Below, in pieces: positions 11,595 through 23,706 of a DNA stretch of 64,000 bases. Positions within the stretch are counted from its first letter, which is position 1; each line of letters starts with the position of its first letter. The notes below the pieces were generated by a model that had not been told where the DNA came from, made no database searches, and saw only the letters and a list, made by a program, of their open reading frames with translations. Source of the stretch: Zanthoxylum bungeanum (lineage: Eukaryota > Streptophyta > Magnoliopsida > Sapindales > Rutaceae); contig SKCR01023733.1 of the NCBI GenBank assembly GCA_019454045.1, positions 310,001 to 374,000 on the forward strand, written 5' to 3'. The position numbers and the translations under genes were made by a program.

Positions 11595-13124
11595 ATGGCA
11601 GAAGGTGGAAATCGCCAGTCATCGGGGAGTTCAACAGCAGAATGGATGGAGAAAACAGAAGAAAATATGAGGAAAGATAGGGAGGAAAATCAAAACCTTC
11701 TGAAATCCATGATGGATAGACTGGAGAGGATGGAAGAGACGAATGATGAGAAGTTTGAAGCCGGAGCCAGTCGGAGGAGAGGCGAAATAGCGGAAGGAAA
11801 AAGGGTTGCAAATGAGAGCGAAGACAATGAACCTAGGAGGAAGGGTCCCTATGGGATGAGGTACGTAGGGGTAGAAAAAGATTTACAAACGGAGGATACG
11901 TGGGAAGAACAAGAGGGGCGACAGTCGCTAGATTCTTCCTATGATAGCCCCCGCGACACCAGAAGATGAGATATGAAGGATGGTGAGACTGGACGGGAAA
12001 TCTCAAGTCATGAGGAACGCCGCACCCGGGGTGACAGACGCGAAGAAGGCCGCAAGAGGTGGCACGGTAACACAGATGGCAATATAAAATCTTGGTTAAG
12101 AAAAAAAATGGCCAAGTGGGAAGTGAACCTCAAAACTGACACGGGAGATGCTCGGGACGGCGAGGTTGAATCTCTCTTCACATAAGAAATAAGGTCGGTA
12201 AAATTCCCAAGACGATTCAACATGTCGTCCATGACGCCCTACAAAGGCCATACTGATCCAAAATCCCATATTGAGAGTTTTGTCCTATTAATGGAGGTCC
12301 AATGAGTAGTAGGAGATGCCGTTTGCAAAGTTTTCCCCCTAACCTTGGGAGGATCTGTCATTTTGTGGTTCAGAAGTATAGCCCCAGGGAGTATCGGAAG
12401 CTTCACGCAACTCAGGAAGTCATTTTTTCGGCACTTCAAAGGGGCCTGCGTCTCAAAGAAAATGGTGGGAGAATTGAGACTGATGAAGCAGGGGGATGAT
12501 GAGCCCCTGAGGAATTTTATTGAAAGGTACCACAATTTGGTGCTCGAGGTCGGAGCGTACGAGTCATCGGAAGCGCTAGAAAGTCTCAATGGAGGTCTAA
12601 AGGTCGGGAAGTTGTGGACTCACCTGAGGATTCAAGACGTATCGGATTATGCCACTGCCCTGGAGTTGGCCAAGAAGTTTATCTTAATAGAGGAGGATAA
12701 AAAGATTGCCCGGGGAGTAGACACCCGAAAGGCTAAGATACTCAGGTCAGACAATCGGTGGGATTCGATCAGAAATTTGAGGAGACCAGTCCCGGAGCAG
12801 AAGAAACTCAGACCGACACCTCCGAGTAGTCATGTTCAAAAGATAAAGTCATTTTTCCAAGTCAACCGTGTCGCGGGGAGGACAATATACACCCCCCTGA
12901 ATAAACCTATGGCCCAGATAGTTCGGGAAATCCAGGATAAAGGTCTGTTGGCCGAGCCTAATTTGAGGAGGTTCCCGATTGAGGAGGGAAATAGTAGGGC
13001 TTACTGTATCTACCATAACGTAAGGGGACATGACACGAATGGGTGCAGAGACCTGCGGGAGCAGGTGGAAGACTTGGTGAAAAAAGGCTATCTCAGTGTG
13101 TACATCGACCATTCGGCTTTTTGA
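11595..13124 (+). pseudogene. Tat-lineage gag, broken by three in-frame stops
   Basis: One frame of 510 codons from ATG 11595 to TGA 13122-13124, interrupted by TGA at 11967, TAA at 12183 and TGA at 12303. The N-terminal third is charged and Glu/Arg-rich. The gag core follows: MTPYKGHTDPKSHIESF, then ILWFRSIAPGSIGSF, RKSFFRHF and LMKQGDDEPLRNFIERY, matching the retrotransposon gag (capsid) family. The C-terminus has a zinc-knuckle-like CIYHNVRGHDTNGC and a LREQVEDLVKKGYL tail, usual in Tat gags. Gag forms the cytoplasmic virus-like particle. Short in-frame tracts after 13124 (AWNAEMQRG) resemble the very end of integrase, showing that pol has been cut out. Confidence 0.85.
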
Positions 13125-13264
13125 GGTCGACCAAAGTTGATATCGGAAGTCATCCGGTCGGATGCGTGGAATGCTGAGATGCAGAGAGGATGTATTAAGA
13201 AGAGTTTGCTTGTAGTAACCCTTGTAGAGTTGCAAAAAAGGCAACGGATCCCAAAAATTCCGTT
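13125..13264 (+). pseudogene. Residual integrase terminus directly after gag
   Basis: About 140 bases reading LISEVIRSDAWNAEMQRG, equivalent to the AWNAEM-type end of integrase seen at ~3340 in the first Tat element. All pol domains between gag and this point are missing. Confidence 0.6.
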
Positions 13265-13282
13265 TTGTTGATATATGTTTTA

Positions 13283-13502
13283 CGGCTCGGGTCTGCTCTT
13301 GTACCGCCGAGACCGATGTTTCCTTCCGGCTCGGGTCTGCTCTTGTACCGCCGAGACCGATGTTTCCTTCCGGCTTGGGTCTGCTCTTGTACTGCTGAGA
13401 CCGATGTTTCCTTCCGGCTCGGATCTGCTCTTGTACCGCCGAGACCGATGTTTCTTTCCGGCTCGGGTCTGCTCTTGTACCACCGAGACTAATGTTTCCT
13501 TT
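13283..13502 (+). repeat. 44-bp tandem repeat, 5 copies
   Basis: Units start with cggctcgggtctgctcttg at 13283, 13327, 13371, 13415 and 13459, an exact 44-bp period with few changes. Long open frames across it are products of the repeat, not genes. Confidence 0.95.
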
Positions 13503-13635
13503 CGGCTCGGGGTTGGATTTTGTTCTGCCAAGGCCACTTGGTTATTCAGCTCGGGGCTGGATTTCGTTCCGTCAAGGCCACTTGGTTATTCAGCTCGGGG
13601 CTGGATTTCATTCCGTCGAGGCCTTATGGTTTATT
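13503..13635 (+). repeat. ~50-bp tandem repeat, 2-3 copies
   Basis: Copies of 'cagctcggggctggatttcgt' followed by 'ccaaggccacttggttatt'-like sequence, bridging the 44-bp array and the 83-bp array. Confidence 0.7.
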
Positions 13636-14200
13636 CAGCTCGGGGTCGGGTTACGTCCCACCGAGTCGGCTTCTTTGGACTGGGGATGTAACATTCCCCT
13701 ATAGCCAAGTCTTTCTTTCAGCTCGGGTCGGGTTACGTCGGCTTCTTTGGACTGGGGATGTAACATTCCCCCAGAGCCAAGTCTTTCTTTTAGCTCGGGG
13801 TTGGGTTACGTCCCACCGAGTCGGCTTCTTTGGACTGGGGATGTAACATTCCCCCAGAGCCAAGTCTTTCTTTCAGCTCGGGGTCGGGTTACGTCCCACC
13901 GAGTCGGCTTCTTTGGAATGGGGATGTAACATTCCCCTAGAGCCAAGTCTTTCTTTCAGCTCGGGGTCGGGTTACGTCCCACCGAGTCGGCTTCTTTGGA
14001 CTGGGGATGTAATATTCCCCCAGAGCCAAGTCTTTCTTCAGCTCGGGGTCGGGATACGTCCTACCGAGAGACTTATCATCGGCATGGGATCGGAGCATCT
14101 CCCCCATGGTCGGCCCTCTATTGGTCTATGAAGGTGACATTCCCCTAGAGCCAAATGTTCTTCTCAGCTCGGGGTCGGGTTACGTCCCACCGAGTCGATC
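13636..14200 (+). repeat. 83-bp tandem repeat, about 6 copies
   Basis: Units start with cagctcggggtcgggttacg near 13636, 13719, 13791, 13874, 13957 and 14039, with further decayed copies near 14169. Period 83 bp; the copy at 13719 is 72 bp because an internal 11 bp is missing. Units contain 'tttggactggggatgtaaca' and 'gagccaagtctttcttt'. Location between gag/pol and 3' LTR is as in other Tat elements. Confidence 0.93.
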
Positions 14201-14419
14201 GTCATCAGCATAAGGGCAAAGCATTTTCTCCATGGGTAGATATCGGAATCCTCGTTGACTGAGCACATGAAGGTGGCAGGAAGGACCAGATTTGCAGCAA
14301 AGGCATTTTTCTCTGCGGTTCCTGGAGTGACCACCGACGGATTCATCGGCACACCATCTTTTTTTATAGTTCCCGGCATCAACTCGCAAACTCGTTGTTA
14401 CCGAGAACTAGGGGATAGA
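14201..14419 (+). other. 3' internal region and polypurine tract of the second Tat element
   Basis: No gene. It ends in gaactaggggataga just before the LTR, a plausible plus-strand priming site. Confidence 0.6.
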
Positions 14420-15128
14420 TGTTGATGGTGTTTTTTAAGCACTATGATATTTAAGCAGTACGGCAGAGGTGAAAAGGGTAACTCCCTTGTTGATCGAGAT
14501 CATTAATACCGACCTGACCACATGAGTTAGGGGCCGAGCACTTATGATCTGTAACCCGACCACATAAGATCGGATGACCGGGCATTATCAGATCGACGGC
14601 AGCATTCTTAGTTCAAAAGACCATCATGACAGACCTCATTAAGACCGGGAGTATGGAGAGATATGCTCCAGAAGATAAGACATCATATTCTTATGGATAA
14701 GAAGATAAGTTATCATACTATCATGGGGAAATATTGACAAATCAATGTCCTAATAGGATATAGGAAGCGAATGTAGTTTCAACTAAGGAATCCTTGTAGG
14801 AAAAGGAATCTGATTTCTTCACTATTATAAATAGGAGGGGAAAGTGTAAGTAAAGACATCAATATCCTTACCATCAGACTTGTAAACACAAAACAGAGCA
14901 GAGAAGCATATTTCAGTAATAAAGTATCACATGTTCTGTGCCTGTGGACGTAGGTTGGATCTGATCCGCCGAACCACGTTAAATCTCTTTGTCGATTGTC
15001 GTATTTATCTGTCTTTTGCTAAGTTTGCTTTTGGTTCCCTCATAACCGAACAAATTCACTATTGATGGAGGATTGTCTCGGGAGTAAATATTTCAATATT
15101 GTCTTGAGACCAAAATCAGCCGTCAACA
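14420..15128 (+). mobile_element. 3' LTR of the second Tat element
   Basis: 709 bp, tgttgatggtg to gccgtcaaca; same TATA motif and order as the 5' LTR. Followed by target duplication CTACT at 15129-15133. Confidence 0.92.
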
Positions 15129-15133
15129 CTACT

Positions 15134-17860
15134 TAATTACAAAGAAAAAAGTTACGGGATCGATCTGATCTTTCCATCTCGACATAATATTGATAAATTC
15201 ATATTTTTAATTAAAAGTGGAATAACATAATATACAAATTAAACATAATTTATTTCTTTTTCAAATGGCTTATGGAGTAAGTGCCCAAATGAATAGAGTG
15301 CATCAATTCCATGAACAAGGTTGGGCGAAATTTTTGGGCCACTAAGTAAATTCTTGTTTAATTCAGGCCCATTCTGAGGATTAATTTGAGTAAATACTAA
15401 ATAGATCAAATATAGCCCAAATATTTAGAAATATAAAATGCAACCAAACAAAATAAATTCTACGCACATCATGAGGTCAGATCGGATTGAATGAGTAGTC
15501 AAATCCGATATTTTATTTAGAAAGGCTAAGATTTGGTTCGCACCCATCTGATTGAGTTGAAAAAACTTAATCCGAAAAATTTGATATTTCAAATACATAA
15601 AATCGGATCGTGTTAAATAGTTGGATTGACCTGATTTTTGAAAATCTATTTTTTATAAAAAAAAATATGAGGTATTTTGAATATATTTATTTTTGTCAAT
15701 TTGATTATGCTGTTGGGGGCAAGAACACCCTTTTTTTTTCTTAAATAGATTAATGTTATATTGCCGTTGAAGCTAAGAAATGAATCGTCAAATTAATTGA
15801 CATTTGGCTGTACCTAATTAAGCATTCTTAATTGCAAAGTTTATAAAAAATTTCCGAGAGCAAGGAGTCGTTGGGTGACTTGTGTCTCTCTCTCAGCTAA
15901 TATTTTATGATAATAAACTAAGTGCTGATTTATGATTTTATCACCTTCTTGTTTCCATCACCCAAAGAGTTTCCCCAGATAAACTTTGTATAAAATATAA
16001 TTCAAATATGATTTGAGTTTGTTTATTGAATCAATACTTAATGTAAATTAAGGTTCAATATATATATAAAGTCTTTGATGACGTTGTTGAGTTGATTTTT
16101 AAATATATTAATAAAATTTATCATTCAGATTCGAGTCTTAGAAGACATAAATATGTTAAATATATTTGGACTTATCTACTCCTTTATCTTTAAAAAAACA
16201 TCAAATTATTTTTTGTGTTTATTAATAGAGGTTGATTTTTTTTCAAATATTTATTTAAAAATAGACATGAATCGTTAAGAGTTTGAACATCCTTATCATA
16301 GACTTGATCTAAGAAATTCTAATAATTTATATTCGCTTGGTTAAATCTATGAAATTTAATATATTTTTAATCAAAATTTTGAGCTTCTTATAAATCTAGA
16401 ATGCACTTGGATTAATTCAAAACTAATAGTTTTTTTTTTCATTTTAAAATAATTCTAAGTCAATAGCCTAAGAAATTTAATTTGTCCACAAGTGTAAAGT
16501 TGCTTTCACAAATTCCAATCACTTGCATGCATTTGCATGATCCCTGCCTCGACGATTTAAATACGTAGTTCATTTTTCTTCATAGTGACAAAATGATATC
16601 CTTCAATAATCTTATTGCTTCCTTTTTATTTATTTATTTTTATAAGGTTCATTTTTTAAGGTTGTAAAGGATAGGTAAAATTGAAATTAAATTTTTATCT
16701 CCTTTATCTTTCTAAAGTTCAAACCCGATTTGCAAGTTAAATAAAATTTCTTGAAAATCATTCGACCGCGTCTTTTGGAAGTGGTGGTGAAGTCAAAATT
16801 TTGATTAAGTGGGAATAAAATTTAAATTTTATTTAAAGTGATAGATGTCGTTCATTTTAGTATAGACAAATCAAAATTATCTCATTAATAAGTCATACAT
16901 TTCACTAATTTATAAGAAATATTCGAATAAATTTCGGATTGAGCATAGACCACTATCCCCACTTACATATATGTGGCTCCGTCACTACTTGAACGAGATT
17001 TATAATGTATTTAACTATACTTGTATCATCAAAAAGCAAAAAAGACAAACTATCAGATTGAGTTGTTGATCTCATGTCTTGAGCCAATTAAGAAATTAAC
17101 AAATTATCACGAATTATTGATCAAGATGATTAAAGTACTTAAATTAAACTCATATAAGGGGTAAAAACTCAACCTTAATAACAAAATAAGACCTTCAATT
17201 ACCTATCAAATACGACTCCAATAACAAAATAAATAAATAAAATAAAAATTTAAATCGACACAATTAGTAGACTTTTAAAAAACAATATTTAAATTCTAAT
17301 TGAGTCATTAACTCTAACTATATATTAAATGGGTGGTGATATTTAAATATTAATTAAATTTTGAATCAAATCTAAACTTCAATATTTAGCCATTGATTTA
17401 CGTTAATCTAATGGTGAACAAACTTACATCATTCATGTATATATTTTAAAAATTTTAAATTAAAATATTTCCAACTATATTTAATTAATCTCTTTCGTAA
17501 ATGTTTATAAACTATAAAATATGAATTTAAATATTAAAATAATTTTATACTGTTTGCACCTGAGAATTTTTAATTTTATAATCTCACAACTGTTTGCCAA
17601 TTCATCCCCGCAGCTTATTATCATTTATTTTATTTTTATTTTTTTTGCCTGATAGAAAAAGACAGACATTTTATGCCTTAACTTGCCTATCAAACATAAA
17701 ATTGTATATAACTCTTTGCAGAAAATAACATCTAATGATGTTGCATTAATTTGGGTCTAAAGCTGATTTAAATTATATGAGAAGAAAGCTAAATCTTGTG
17801 TACCCAACATACGATCTGTTTGGTAACACTGAAGAAATTACAATGAGTAAATAAATTTTC
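15134..17860. other. AT-rich intergenic DNA
   Basis: 2.7 kb with no gene, RNA gene or defined element recognised on either strand. It is rich in A/T runs with short stop-laden frames. Confidence 0.5.
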
Positions 17861-18130
17861 GAACTATTTTTTTTTTTTTTTTGAAAAGTAATAGATTTCA
17901 TTATTGACAAAGCATAAACTTCATATCTTCTAAAATTATTTCGATCTAGATAATTGACCCTGGGTGCGGAGAAGTCCTAAATGAATTTCTAAAATATGTG
18001 ACTCATACTGGTCGAAGAGAGATTTTTTTTACTTCTCTTATTGTGATGGGTATTAAATTTTCCTAAATTTAGAGCCTCCTAATTTTGGTATAAATTCAAA
18101 GACTAGCCGACCGCTTATGTGAACTGTCCC
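17861..18130 (-). mobile_element. LINE-type 3' tail fragment
   Basis: A long T run (17862-17881) is the complement of a poly-A tail. On the minus strand it is preceded by 'aatgaaatctattacttttc' and a UTR-like stretch beginning with 'cttctccgcaccc'. This is the usual 3' end of plant L1-type LINE copies. No reverse transcriptase is present, so it is a short 5'-truncated insert. Confidence 0.4.
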
Positions 18131-18180
18131 CAAGACTACCCTAGATGACTATCATAAATTAAAAGAAAATTATGAAAGTT

Positions 18181-20040
18181 TGTTAGGGTTTGTGCTCTGA
18201 GCGTCAATCCGTACCGTATTCATGACATGTTCATGAATACAAACAATCATTTTCCCATGACATTATCCATTTAATGGTTCTTGTCTTTTATATACATGTT
18301 CAATATAATTTAGTTTAGATCGAAATTAACTAAGGTTTAGTGATGCATATATTTAATAAAGACTCGAGAATATACAGTAGTCACACAGTTACAATGAGGT
18401 TTGTAATTGACATTAGGAGGTGTCACTACTTGTAGTATATTCTCAATTAAAGTTCATGGTCGGGATTTGCTGAGACGGTTCGATTAGTAAAATCCGTTGA
18501 GACTATATTGAGATTCGGTCCGATGATTTATCCCAATGAACCATGAGTCTTGAGAGACTTGTATATACATAGTTGTTTATTTTATAAGCAACATCAATAG
18601 GAATCTTCCCAAGTCGAATAGCATATATAGTCATTTGACTTGAGATACCACCATTGATGTATAAGGGATCCTCCACACTTTGAAAATAGTCACGTCATCG
18701 TCAATCTAGACCAAACTTCTACTTGTTCATTGGGTGTGGATCGATACTCATGATATCCTATGATATATCTAGAGAGGATTCGTTTATCCTGTGTGCGGGA
18801 TTTAGGCATTCACATCATGATCTTTAAATCTCTGATCATAGTACATTCTGGAAATGAGTTTCAAATGTTGATTAAGAGATCACGAATATGTCTTGAAATT
18901 TTATTTATCAAAATGACCAAAATATCCCCTATATAAAAGTGATTTTCGACCATTTAGTTAATTTTATGGCTTGGAATTTTTTCTAATGAATTTATGCATT
19001 CAAGAGAGAGAAAAATTGGGACTTTGCTAGGGTTTGATCAATTCACCAAAATTAGAAAAGGTGGAAGAATAATTGGAAGCAAGCAAAGCCTAAATTGGAG
19101 AAATTAAGGTAATTTCTAATTTTTTATTTGAAATTATTTCTTTATGTTTCCAATTAATTATATTTGATATAATTGAAGTTATTTCATCATTTTTGTGTTA
19201 ATTGATGTTTGGAAACTCTAATAGGATAGTCTTATTACATGTGTAAAATTAATTTAGCCAATTAAGAGTAATTAGGTCAAATTATGGTGTAAGACACGAG
19301 TTACCGTTCTAGAGTTGGTTGAGCCACTCCTTGATGACCTACAATTATTCTTGAGTTGCTATTATGGTGGTTGACTTTCAATTGGTAATTAGCGATTTGG
19401 ATTTGTATGATTTTGAATTTAATTAAGTGATTAATTTGCTTAATTATGTAATTAATTCAATTATGGCTAATTTTTGAAATTGAGATGTTGTGGATGAAAT
19501 TGGATGTGTAATAATGCGTATGAAAAATTTTCAAAATCATTACAGAAGCGTTTTGAGAATTTTTCATAAATATCACATTAAGGACAAAACCATAATTTAC
19601 TGAAATTATGAGTATTTGACCATTGCTACGATACTCATGCTACTATAGCAGTGCGTATAATGTGTAGAAAAATTTTCGAAATTTTCGGAATTGTTTTAGG
19701 AATTTTCAGTAAAAATCGCAATAGGGGCAAAATAGTAATTTATTAAAATCATAGTGATCAACCACTGTTATAGTAATTGGATTACTATAGTAATAGGCTG
19801 GTCTAGTTTTACAACTGAACTGATTGTCCGTATCCAGTTAACGTGTAACCGCAAAAAGTATTTTTGAAAATTTTATGCTGAGTTTTTATGAGTAATCACT
19901 CATAATATTTAATATTAATGAGGGATTATGGCTAAATACTGATAAATTAGTGGAATATAATAAACATTGGCTTTATTATTAAACAAAGTTGGTGTTTTTA
20001 TCAATGAGGAAACATTTTTAACAATATTATCGTATAAGAG
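18181..20040 (+). repeat. LTR-like retrotransposon remnants
   Basis: The segment from tgttagggtttgtgctctg (18181) resembles a copia-type LTR. From ~18920 onward a leader-like stretch follows (ttcaagagagagaaaaattggg, then aaattaag|gtaatttc as a splice-donor-like site) as in gypsy LTR leaders. No coding sequence, partner LTR or target duplication is seen, so boundaries and family are uncertain. Confidence 0.35.
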
Positions 20041-20903
20041 TAGGGCAGAGACAGGATTCCAATTCTAGGGTGCTAAATTATAACCTAACATTTTTAAGTT
20101 ATAAAAAATAATAAATTACCAACAAATTAAATCATTAAAAAATTGATAATATCAGTTAGTACCGATACTATATAATAATAAATTATCCAATAAAAGATCA
20201 CAATATCCCCCAATCCCTTTAAAACGTCAAAAGAGAATGGAAAATACCTTAAAATAGTCGTGGGATTTATCACATTGAACAAAAACCCATTCAAATTACA
20301 CAATAGTATTGAGAGAACCATGCATAATACATTTTATATGACAATCGTTGCGGCATATAACACATATAATCATTAATAATTTAAGAAGAATCTGATATTT
20401 ACTAACAAAAAACAAGAACAAAAACACATATGAGGTTATCAAAATTAGCCAACTTTATACGGAATAAGCAATTTAAGGGTATGTTGGACCAACTTAGAAG
20501 TATCATAAATCAATAGTTTATTAGAGAGCAGTCATGAATAGGATGGTGGGACCGAGGCTCATGGAGAATGAGTGTTCCTTGTTTTATGATGGCCAATTGA
20601 ACGCATTGAAGCGGAGACACATCAAGTTAGGCATTCAGCCTATAGAGAATGTCATTCAGTTGACAATCAAGCCGCGTATCGGTCACGCATACGAGGTTAA
20701 TATTTTAGACACCGTCTTGCTAAACTGCATAGTTCAGATAAGAAAATATTATACTAATTTATTTATTTATATTTTATATTATAGACAATTCCTAAAAATT
20801 TATTGTTTTTGTGGGGTCGTATAATGGACATAGGAGCTCTTATTATAGGGCATTGGTTTCAATTTAATTCTCATAGTAAGACAGGAATTCCCCAGGGCAT
20901 GGT

Positions 20904-21583
20904 CATCACCCGACACTTACAGCATTTTCGAGCTCAATTTAGATGATGATGTGGCCTTCTTTCAACATCCGACTATCATTAACCAGTGATTTTTGCGACG
21001 GAAGAGTCTATATTGCACAGATGCAAATGATGTTTTCATGACATGTATAACAAAATGAATTATATATTTTGTTGACAAAGTGATTCATTCATTTAATTCT
21101 TTTATTTATTTGTTTGATAGGTCATCGTGCTACGTAGAACAAGCTATAACATGTTGATCATCATCCCCCTCACCCTTTAGTAGGCTTAGATGACGCTAGT
21201 CCATCTCACGCTTCTCATCTTGTACCTGGTGGTGATCTCAGTCACTTTGTACGTGATCGAATCATTGCAATAGAGTAGGCTCATAACGAGGATCGAGAGT
21301 CATCACCCGGCTCTTGTAGTATTTCGAGCTCAATTTAGATGATGATGTGGCCTTCTTTCAGCATCTGACTATCATTAACCAGAGATTCTTATGATGGAGG
21401 AGTCTATATTGCACAAATGCAGACAATGTTTTCATAACAAGTATAATAAAATGACTTATATATTTTGTTGACAAAGTGATTTATTCATTTAATTCTTTTA
21501 TTTATCTGTTTGATAGGTCACCGTGTTACGTAGAACCAGCCGTGATAGGTTGATCCTCATCCCCATCACCCTTCAGTAGGCTC
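20904..21583 (+). repeat. Direct duplication, ~284 bp copies at a 397-bp offset
   Basis: 20904-21187 and 21301-21583 align throughout (catcaccc, gagctcaatttagatgatga, gtctatattgcaca, ttgttgacaaagtga, tgataggtca, caccctt-agtaggct) with roughly 10% difference by eye. About 113 bp separates the copies. Confidence 0.9.
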
Positions 21584-21668
21584 AGCCTCTTATATATTAG
21601 TACCCCGGGTATACTACATATATAAGACACCGCCACTCTCCTACTGCAGTCACTGACTCCCAAACCAT

Positions 21669-21681
21669 GCTCTGATACCAA
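21669..21681 (-). other. Primer-binding site, initiator-Met type, minus strand
   Basis: The complement reads tggtatcagagca, the standard initiator-methionine tRNA priming site, separated from the minus-strand LTR end by three to four bases. Confidence 0.8.
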
Positions 21682-21684
21682 ACT

Positions 21685-21854
21685 TGTAACATCCACAATC
21701 CAGAAATGTTATCGGCAGGTGACAGATTCCACTACCACCTAAGCCTCTAACCTAAACAGGAATTCAACCATTCTTTTAATAACCCTTATAACAAAATAGA
21801 TTAACTGTATAAACCATTAAGCATAACATGTACACAATCCAGTTATTGTACAAC

Positions 21855-21886
<32 letters not shown>

Positions 21887-23679
21887 ACAAAATAGATTAA
21901 CTGTATAAACCATTAAGCATAACATGTACACAATCCAGTTACTGTACAACAACACACACACACACACACACATATATATACTATACATCACATAACCCAA
22001 AAAAAACTACATTCTATATGAATGTAGACATGACATGCTGAACCCATACGACTAGTGACTGTAGTGCTGCTTTTGTCCCTGATCTATGTCTTCCAAAAGA
22101 TAGTCCTGGCTCACCAGAAGAAAAGTCCTGCAAAAATCTGGAGGGGGATGATTCCTAAAGAACTAGTGGAGCTATAAAACAGAAAAACAAGCAAACATCA
22201 TTAGAAAATACTTATAATCCATGAAATAAATTTTAGAATTTTTAATACATAAACCAGAGTTTTTCCTTTCAAAACTTTTGCAAAACACTTATGAAAACGT
22301 TTGTGTCATTATCAGAAATATCATCATGTACATAATCTCGTGGTCATGGGGCATTACGTCTCGCCTTCCCCCAAGCCACTAAACCAGTAAATAGTGGTGC
22401 TATTAGTGCCACCAACCTATCTCTGAAATCCGGGTCTAGGGGCCTCGCTATCCCACTAGCCTAATACCTAGGATCTAGGGGCATCTGTCATCCCTAGTCA
22501 TGTATCCCGTGTGCACACGTTTATATCCGAATTGGTTACCGATATCCGTCAATTCCATATCTGTATCAATTTACATCTGAGGTGAGTTTTTCCCTCATGC
22601 CTCCAAAATCACAAAATCGTATATTTGAAATCATTTTCATCATTAAAGCATTAATCTGAAACCAAGCTTTATCAAAGCTTAAATCATATATCTCATTCGC
22701 ATGACATCATCATTTCAAGTAAAATCCATTAAGTTAACGATTTGCAAAATCATATCAGAAATCACAACTAAAAACTCTGAAATAAGTACTCCACTCACAG
22801 TGCTATGGTAAGTCGGGTGCGATAAGCGGCGTAGGTGACCTCTGAGTGGCTTGACGTTGATCTAATGCCAAAGAAATCGTTAGTTTTCCTTGTAATAAAT
22901 AGGAAAGTATAGGTAATCAATGGTTGATGTTTATACAACTCCTCCAACACAACACAACACAAGCCATAATCACAACAAATACACAACATATCTTTCATTT
23001 CACCATTAACACCATCTCAAAATCATTTATATAAATCCTAACATAGTTTTACAGTTAGGGATTTCATAAATTGGGGGGGTTTCACAAACCCTTAATCTTT
23101 CAACTCAACAACCATAGATATATCCTCAAACCCAAACTATCAACACTCTTCAAGCTTCAAACCAACAAAATTTCAGTAATTCAGAGTTTGGGTTTAACCT
23201 CTCTCACCTTGAAACAAATTGTTTCTTCACAAATAGGGTCTCTTAAGCTCCCTTATTACTACTCTAAGATTGCATGTGGCTTTAGGGCTCTAAAATTTGG
23301 GTGGAAATGGTGGGAATTTTTCTGTAAGTTTTGGTTATGGAGAAGAAGAAGAGAAGGGAGAATAAACGTAAATGAGAGAGAGAAAATGGGGCTAGATACT
23401 TCTTCAATATTCCTTTCCTTCTCTTTTTTTTATACTGACAAATGTATAAGTAGTGGACAAGTGTAGTAAACATAGGGATATTATAAACCTTCTAGATATA
23501 ATACTACTCGGCCAAATTTAATTGTTCTCATTGGACTCAAATAAATTAATTATGGGTACTATAAACATTACTTCTAAAATTAGGTCCTTATATTACCTCC
23601 ATATTTCTGTTACCATCCGGGAAAATTTAATCTCAACTACCAATTTACTACTCTGGTCGGGTTATGAAATTTTAAATCA
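21685..23679 (-). mobile_element. Minus-strand Tekay-like gypsy LTR
   Basis: About 2.0 kb. On the minus strand it starts tgatttaaaatttc...aacccgacc and ends ggatgttaca beside the primer-binding site. The middle (22320-22720) matches, in reverse, the middle of the giant LTRs at 27580-28150 and 33100-33670, including the 'gatgcc-cctagatcc' and 'ggtggcactaatagcacc' blocks. Upstream on the minus strand are a polypurine tract and pol remains. This LTR therefore has both a 3'-LTR and a 5'-LTR neighbour. Confidence 0.7.
21788..21979 (+). repeat. ~100-bp duplication ending in (CA)n
   Basis: Two near-identical units (aacaaaatagattaactg ... caatccagtta) each ending in a (CA)n/(TA)n microsatellite, at 21788-21887 and 21888-21979. 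Minus-strand reading gives a repeated peptide that is an artefact. Confidence 0.9.
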
Positions 23680-23688
23680 TTAAAAATT

Positions 23689-23706
23689 CTCCCCCCCCCC
23701 CTTTAA
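23689..23706 (-). other. Polypurine tract (poly-G on minus strand)
   Basis: Twelve consecutive Cs plus flanks on the plus strand give tttaaaggggggggg on the minus strand, immediately between pol remains and the LTR. Confidence 0.65.

Larger units (their letters stand above)
10832..15128 (+). mobile_element. Non-autonomous Tat-lineage Ty3/gypsy element, complete with both LTRs
   Basis: A full-length 4.3-kb insertion: 5' LTR 10832-11542, primer-binding site 11545-11562, gag frame 11595-13124, remnant of the integrase end, two kinds of tandem repeat, polypurine tract, and 3' LTR 14420-15128. It is flanked by the 5-bp duplication CTACT (10827-10831 and 15129-15133). Protease, RT, RNase H and the integrase core are absent, so it could only have moved with proteins supplied by an autonomous relative. 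The two LTRs are about 95% identical by eye (roughly 30-35 differences), so it is not very recent. Confidence 0.9.
20041..21684. other. Unrecognised segment next to a minus-strand LTR
   Basis: Lies inward of the primer-binding site at 21669-21681, so it may be interior sequence of a minus-strand gypsy element, yet it carries no recognisable gag or pol. A 96-codon open frame at 20534-20824 (+) matches nothing I know. Intron-like tracts (ttatttgtttgatag|gtca) recur twice within the duplicated block 20904-21583. Confidence 0.35.

Noticed and set aside
13265..13929. Several 70-138-codon repetitive frames
   Set aside because: All are read-outs of the 44- and 83-bp tandem repeats, where a period not blocked by stops opens several frames at once.
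20534..20824. 96-codon frame as a possible gene
   Set aside because: No recognisable domain; it ends in a Tyr/Ile-rich AT-driven tail and has no plausible promoter or splice context.
21776..22000. Cys/Val-rich minus-strand peptide
   Set aside because: Translation of (CA)n microsatellites within a 100-bp duplication.
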